A DNA stretch of 64,000 nt, from contig NC_080579.1 in the NCBI RefSeq assembly GCF_029962835.1, forward strand, positions 80,989,959 to 81,053,958. The letters are read 5' to 3'. This document shows positions 58,676-64,000 of this stretch, in pieces (position 1 is the stretch's first letter; the number at the start of each line of letters is the position of its first letter). The translations under genes were made by a program, and so were the position numbers. This DNA is from Magnolia sinica (taxonomy: Eukaryota; Streptophyta; Magnoliopsida; Magnoliales; Magnoliaceae). The notes under the pieces are model-generated. The model ran no database searches. It was given only the letters and a program-made list of their open reading frames with translations, and was not told where the DNA came from.

Positions 58676-58935
58676 GAAACTTCTCTTTAGCTTTCTCACT
58701 TTAAATTTCCAAGTTGTTTCCTCACAACAGAGTAACTAGTTTCATTAGTTTTGAGTTCTTTGAATTCTATCAACCAATCCAAGATAGGATTTGTAATTTC
58801 CTGTCTCTAAGAGCTAGAAAATCTTCCATTCGCATCAATCTGAGACATTCTTCAGGGTGTTGAGAAGAGATGGAGCTCTGAGTGATTGGTTGTAGGAGCT
58901 CAAAGATGTGGCCGACAACATTGGAGGATAAGCAT
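58676..58935 (+). pseudogene. Decayed third NLR copy (leader plus part of the coiled-coil region)
   Basis: The leader 'aaacttctctttagctttct..ctttaaattt' matches both NLR genes just before their start codons. It is followed by a degraded copy of their first 75 or so codons: 'tgagttctttgaattctatcaaccaatccaag', 'atttcctgtctctaagagcta', 'ttcttcagggtgttgagaagagatggagctctgagtgattggttgtaggagctcaaagatgtggcc'. The start codon is destroyed (gagtaactag in place of catggccgatgg). Stops and indels abound and homology stops at about 58935, before any NB-ARC sequence. It cannot make a protein. Confidence 0.75.
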
Positions 58936-60630
58936 TTCACCTAGAGCCATTTTTGGTGATACAAACCGTCTGCAAAATATATAAAATAAAATGGTATTAA
59001 TAAATAAATAAAAAGTCTCAATTTAGCTCTATCTAAACACTCTGATCATTATTTTCCTTGAAATAGAATGGTCTCTTTAACCCTCTTTCTTTGGACAGCT
59101 AATCGAGGAAAATTGGACTGTTAAAAAGCAAAAAATGGTCTACAGTCCATGTTCAACAGGGCAAAAATCAACCGGTTTAGATCACTGTGGAATTGTTTTC
59201 AGTCTCCCACAAATAGTTTAGTCACAATATCAAGGGCTAGGATCATCTTTCCATCCAGCTAGATGGGCCACTCATAGATAATAAGCCAAACCAATCAATC
59301 TTCAAGCGTGACCAAGACAACGTTATAAGAAAGCAATGAGAGCGTACCCTTGATAGAAGATTTTGCCACCCTTCAGTCCACATGGTAGGGTAGGTTGTGG
59401 ATCAAGAACATAGAAGCATTGTGAAAAAGGGTAGGTTGTGGTTCAAGAACATGGAAGCATTGTGACATAGGGTAGGTTGTGGATCAAGAACATAGAAACA
59501 TTGTGATAAATATCCCCAAGATTTTGAAATCCCAGCTATAATATCATGGGAAAAAAAAATAAAAAATACACTAAATGGTAATGGGATGTTTCAAAAACAC
59601 CATTAGAGTTTAAAACATTGCGATATTAACGGGAAAATCTTTAAATCTTTATGGAATTTGTTAGATATTCCTGTTAATATCCTGAAAGAAAAAAAAATAA
59701 AAATAAAAAAACCCCCACGATTTAAATTTGTGGCAAAATTTCTGGGCCAGGAAATTTTGAGGAGAATTGTCATCATGCAAAGAGGCTTGGACACTAGGGA
59801 AAACGCTTGCCTACCCTGGATAGGCAATATGTGTCGTCTTCTCTAACGTGGGAGGAAATGACTTGAGTTAAATCCACCCGTCCATCAGGTGCGTCATCAC
59901 TCTTTTGGTCTTCATCCCAAAATCAGGCTGATTTAACACTCAGGTGGACCACTCTACGAAGTTTTATCTTAGAGAATCTCTAAATTTGCTTTGTATGTTC
60001 GACCTGAGTTTTCAAACACTGATTTTTTTATACTCTGGCTGTGTATGATTGTTGATATTCAGGCATGTAGAAATGATACACATGGAACACATTAACTAAA
60101 ATTAAACAGACTAAATTGTGGAACTGGCTGTCGCCAAGTTATCATCTAAAAGTAAGATTGGTTGAACAATCCTAATATCTGATTTGTGGACTCTTGTTTT
60201 TTGAAATAAGACCATAGATTGTTTCATTTTTAACCGTCTACTAATGCCCAGCAATCTAATAAGCATATCCTATTTACTGGTGCCTATAGTTTGGACGGTT
60301 TAGATTATATTACTTGTGAATCAATTATGCAATTTCTCAGTAATTCTCTATGCCTGCATATCATAAATTACACTTTGCCAGAGTATTAATGAATTTTCAA
60401 ATCAAAGTGATAACGGTTACAATTCAGGTGGGGGATTGTCCTCTTAGTGCGTTTTTCCCGCAATGGTCCATCTAAGGCTGGGCCCACTTGAGTGTCCGGT
60501 CCTAATTTACAAGTGGACTGTAGAAGGTGGCTCTATCAGATTAGGCTGTGTCCTTGCCCGGAAGTTATCTTATCTCACAACGGTAAAACATACGTAATGC
60601 GTGATTTGAAGCTAAGCAATGGATGCCACC
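58936..60630. other. Spacer between the NLR relic and the PMEI gene
   Basis: No gene is seen. AT-rich single-copy-looking sequence. One tandem repeat at 59388-59510 is listed separately. A 74-codon minus frame at 59603-59827 consists largely of low-complexity Phe/Ile and is not credible. Confidence 0.4.
59388..59510 (+). repeat. 41-bp tandem repeat, three copies
   Basis: Unit 'gggtaggttgtggatcaaga' + 'acatagaagcattgtgaaaaa', starting at 59388, 59429 and 59470, with only a few differences between copies. Confidence 0.9.
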
Positions 60631-60633
60631 CCT

Positions 60634-60640
60634 TATAAAT
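60634..60640 (+). promoter_or_regulatory. TATA box of the PMEI gene
   Basis: TATAAAT lies 50 bp before the start codon. A transcription start about 25-30 bp downstream would give a 5' UTR of about 20-30 nt (short but normal for such genes). Confidence 0.6.
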
Positions 60641-60689
60641 AACGAATCCTTTCACGCCATTCTCATCTGACCCACCTTCAAACACTCTC

Positions 60690-61250
60690 ATGGCGACACC
60701 ACTCTCTCTCCTCTATCTTTCCCTTCCTTTTCTCTTCTCTCTCTCTCAAGCCGGTGGCCATCCTACCTCATCCAACGTACAAGATCCATGCATTCCTACA
60801 CAGAATCCATATTTGGGTATCTCCACCCTTTCTTCTCGTACGTGCAACGGTGGGGCCCAGAGCCCTGTAAAGGCTGCGATCGCTGCCATAGGCAACTGCC
60901 GATCAAAGACCCTTAGGTTGTCTAAGTTCCTTGATAAGCTACGAAAGACGGCGTGCCAGCACTATGACATGGCGGCCCTCCAAGATTGCCATAGTTTGCT
61001 TCTGGACAGCAAAGATCAGATGGACGACTCCATTGGAGAGCTAAAGAAATTTGGGAAAGATAAAAATGTGGACCATGTAGGCAATGTGCAGGCGTGGATG
61101 AGCGCTGCGCTTACGAACCTCGATACCTGCTCTGAGGGGTTGGATGAAGGGGCGAGTGATGGATTGAAGGAGGCCATTGGGAGCAGGATCCATGATGTTA
61201 AGAATCTCATGGGTGATTCATTGGGACTCGTCAATCAATTAAGTGGATAG
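60690..61250 (+). CDS. Secreted pectin methylesterase / invertase inhibitor-like protein
   Basis: 186 residues. A hydrophobic signal peptide spans about 1-21 (LSLLYLSLPFLFSLSQA), so the protein should enter the secretory pathway and act in the cell wall. A PMEI four-helix domain spans about 30-184. Family marks are SPVKAAIAAI (58-67), ALQDCHSLLLDSKDQMDDSI (96-115), VQAWMSAALTNLDTC (133-147) and LGLVNQL (178-184). C100 and C147 fit the second conserved disulfide. In the N-terminal CIPTQNPYLG segment (34-43) the second cysteine of the usual first disulfide is a glycine (G43). Extra cysteines occur at 52, 70 and 89. Known members inhibit pectin methylesterase or vacuolar/cell-wall invertase by 1:1 binding; sequence alone does not tell which. 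Intronless, with TATA at 60634. Confidence 0.9.
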   Translation: MATPLSLLYLSLPFLFSLSQAGGHPTSSNVQDPCIPTQNPYLGISTLSSRTCNGGAQSPVKAAIAAIGNCRSKTLRLSKFLDKLRKTACQHYDMAALQDCHSLLLDSKDQMDDSIGELKKFGKDKNVDHVGNVQAWMSAALTNLDTCSEGLDEGASDGLKEAIGSRIHDVKNLMGDSLGLVNQLSG

Positions 61251-63928
61251 CATTGTATCCAAGACATCATAGCCATTCGTGGCGGAGATCACCTGCAAAA
61301 TCCCCATATTGGCTTTTTAATTAAGGTTATTCATGGATTTTAATTTGTATTATTAGTAATATTAATGTTGTATATTCTCAAATTTATTTTTGAACTGTTA
61401 CAGGTTTAGAAGGAATTAGTATTTCCCAAATGAGAGGGCCATTTCACTTTGCGAGAGTAATGATCCAATCATTAGGATGACGGATTGGATGTCACGACCC
61501 ACGGGTATTTGGTGTGTACTTGGACCCATGATGCATATCATGATTTGTACACTAAGTGTGCTTAAATTATTAGATATGCTTATACAAAATTCATTAAGCA
61601 TATGAATCTAAGGGTGATGATGAGATCGGTAATATTCAACATGATGAAGAGTCGGAGTGTGATTATGAGCCTAATGTTCAGTTTTCCCAAATGTTTATCT
61701 CATCTAAGCTTTTAGTTAGTTAATAGCATATGCTGGAAGTTTTCAAATATGGTGATGTTGATACAATCTACCAAATTGACATGCTTGATTCTATTATGGA
61801 CAATGAGTCCCTTCTAATTAAATGTTCCGACTCTCTAGAAGTTTGGTTGGCGCACTTTGAGGATTTTAATGATGACATGATTAAGCAAGTAGTGAATGCC
61901 TTGCAAGACTTTACCCCAGTACCTGACACTGATCAAGGGAAACATTGTTTCGAGTAGTTTCTCATATACCTGACACATCACATAGCGTCTGGCCTGCTAA
62001 CACCCATTCAATCAAGACATTCACAAGTCTAGCATATGTAGTAGCATACTCACAAGACTTGCTCGTGATTTCTTATATACGATGTGTGACCGTAGCATTG
62101 ACCTCAGTCGAAGGAGTCCTTTTTTGTACCAACTCGAGTCCATGTGGGACGCTCACTCAAGAATTTAAGGGACTCATTCCCCGAGCCATGTTCTAAAGAA
62201 ATTTACATCATATAAGGTAGTTGCATACTTTAACAAATATCAATTATGATCAATAATAACAAGAAAATGTACATGATATGCCATGAGATGCATGTATTAA
62301 AATCCATCCATGTAAGTGACTACTTATCTAGTGTGTCCATTTTCCTTTAAACCATTTGGGCTTCTTGATCATCTCCCTAATGATCTACCGACTATATTCT
62401 CATTTTCTTTCTTTGGACAGTGTTCTCTTTCGAGACATGACTATAATGAAAGGATTTGGTTAATGCATTACACTAGTCAATTATTCTACATACTAATAAT
62501 TGAAAACAACAATCATCAACAATCAAACCGATGATTGGCTAAAATGGCCCTTGGTCCTTAAATCCATGCTATAGTTGATACGTTATATTGATAATACTAC
62601 ATCTTAAATACGATCCGAATCATTCATCAAGTCTAATTCTTATATTTATGTTAAGATCTTGCTTTAAGCTACATTATATGCTAAGATCCATCCAATTTGA
62701 CCATTGAATTTCATGATTCATCTCAACTTTGGATTTAAAGGTTATGTCAGGTGGATCTTACTTTCCTTACATTAAACCTTCCAATTTATGTGTCTATACA
62801 GAAAATAAACGGTTGGATTGGGCTTGATCAGAATGTTAATGGTCTAAGTTGATCATTTTACCCTTTTCCTCTAGATCCTTTGACTTGGATTTAAGATAGG
62901 TCCAGTGACCGTGATGATTATGTTCAGATCATGATTCTATACATGAATTACACCACAAAAATCTTCAGATAAGCACATATACCGTTGAATCTTATTTTAG
63001 GCATTGGGTCCCACTTTTGATGTATGATTTAAAGTTGCGGCGCACACTGATCTACCGCCTGGTCACTAGTGGGCATGGTATCCATGGCTAAATTAGATCT
63101 CATTTCTTATTTTTAGTTTTCAGATCAAGGTCTAAAGGTGGGGTACACCGAAATCAAGATATATAATAAATCAAGGGTTCTAATGCAGGGCATATATTGG
63201 CCTAACAATTCAAATCATAAAAACTGGTACCATTCCGATCTTTGACAAGATCAGTTTATCCAATCTAAACAAAAATCCTGGTGAGGCCCATTAAGTTGGT
63301 AGAGATCATGCGAGGTGGGGCCCACATGGTCATCTTGCTCCAAATCTAAAATATTCAAAAAAAAAAAAAACAATTTATGGATTCAAATCCATACTATCCA
63401 AAAGTTGATCCCGTGGCGGGCTATCCACTTGATTTAAGGGTTGATTTGTTAATCTTAATGTTTGGGTAATCCAAATTCATAAAATGAATCGGATATCCCT
63501 TCTGCCACGTGGGGCTCATTACATAAAATCGGGATTAATCATACCGTTGATCAAGGGTTATAATCTTAGATTTAGTCATGTCTACAATTGATTACAATTA
63601 CAGGTCCATTTGTACAATTATTCTACATCCATTCCTAAGCATAGAAACATCTTATAAACTTATCACAAGATCATGAGGTGGGGCACATTTATCCGATTAA
63701 ATTCAAATGTTCCCATTACACCAGACCATTCGCTTGTACAAGAAATTTATGGTCCAAAACGGTTTCAAGTCTACATTATTAGAGTCTATTGATAATGAAT
63801 TGGTTATCCTTCATTGGATATGGCCCGCAAGAATATACAGATCTAAATAAAATTCCATGAATCATACATCTCCACCACATACATAATATGAGCAAGATCA
63901 AATAAATCATAGATTCACGAAACACGAA
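61251..63928. other. Non-coding 3' part of the window, probably retrotransposon-derived
   Basis: TGTCACGACCCACGGG at 61490 resembles the terminus of the X-type LTRs (TGTCACGCCCC), so an LTR may start there and run past the window. No matching second end was found. Sequence from 62500 to 63900 has the 'gatggtggggcccac', 'ggtccacttg' vocabulary of LTR/foldback DNA. No gene beyond the fragment at 61730 was recognised. Confidence 0.3.
61730..61957 (+). pseudogene. Possible Ty3/Athila-type polyprotein fragment
   Basis: A 75-codon frame reading DTIYQIDMLDSIMDNESLL..CSDSLEVWL resembles the acidic linker between protease and reverse transcriptase in Athila-like elements ('..IDxIDxxVxE....DPLExxL'). 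No RT motif follows before the stop. Assignment is tentative. Confidence 0.25.
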
Positions 63929-64000
63929 ACATACAGGGGAAATCGAAATCGGATTGCGTACTGAGTAACATACGGGGGAAATCGAAATCGGATTGCGTAC
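63929..64000. repeat. 39-bp direct repeat at the window end
   Basis: 'acatac(a/g)ggggaaatcgaaatcgg' + 'attgcgtactgagta' starts at 63929 and again at 63968, where it is cut by the window edge. It could be the start of a longer tandem array. Confidence 0.8.

Overview
This window is nuclear DNA of a flowering plant. It is AT-rich and gene-poor: three gene models can be supported in 64 kb, and most of the rest is nested transposable elements. A very common foldback repeat built on 'gggcccaccatgatgtat / catccatgccgtccatcca' is a style I associate from memory with magnoliids (Laurales/Magnoliales). That placement is inference and not proven by the sequence.

Layout. 1-288 is the end of a CACTA transposon. 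1236-1942 is a Harbinger-like MITE. 3296-6472 and 7271-7998 are two solo LTRs with perfect 5-bp target duplications. 8587-22016 is a minus-strand, internally deleted Ty3-type retrotransposon. A giant solo LTR (family X, 11511-21293) inserted at its gag start codon, and a second X LTR (16179-20139) inserted into the first in the opposite orientation. 22017-25335 holds a retrotransposon tail, a hairpin-rich stretch, two foldback elements and a hAT MITE.

25584-28691 is an intact single-exon CC-NB-LRR disease-resistance-type gene (NLR1). 52584-55703 is its close paralogue (NLR2), on the same strand. 58676-58935 is a decayed third copy that keeps only the leader and part of the coiled-coil region. 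The two intact genes share about 600 bp of 3' flank, so this was a local tandem array. About 24 kb of transposons now separates the two: a G-family LTR (31218-31923), a hAT MITE (33598-34192) and a long Ty3/Tat-like element (34743-50589). The Tat-like element has been invaded by a third X solo LTR (36416-40566) and by a Y-family solo LTR (41092-48739). That Y LTR contains a second Y LTR (44456-48583), which contains a hAT MITE (45830-46473). Three foldback elements lie at 49836-51769, one in the Tat 3' LTR and two between it and NLR2.

60690-61250 encodes a secreted pectin-methylesterase-inhibitor-like protein with a TATA box about 50 bp upstream. The remainder to 64000 is non-coding and probably LTR-derived.

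Points of most interest: both NLRs carry a non-canonical MHD motif (MMD and MID); both have their stop codon inside a perfect splice-donor consensus; the NLR relic; the unusual density of single-LTR insertions; and the foldback elements next to both NLR genes. All element boundaries were read by eye from target duplications and termini.
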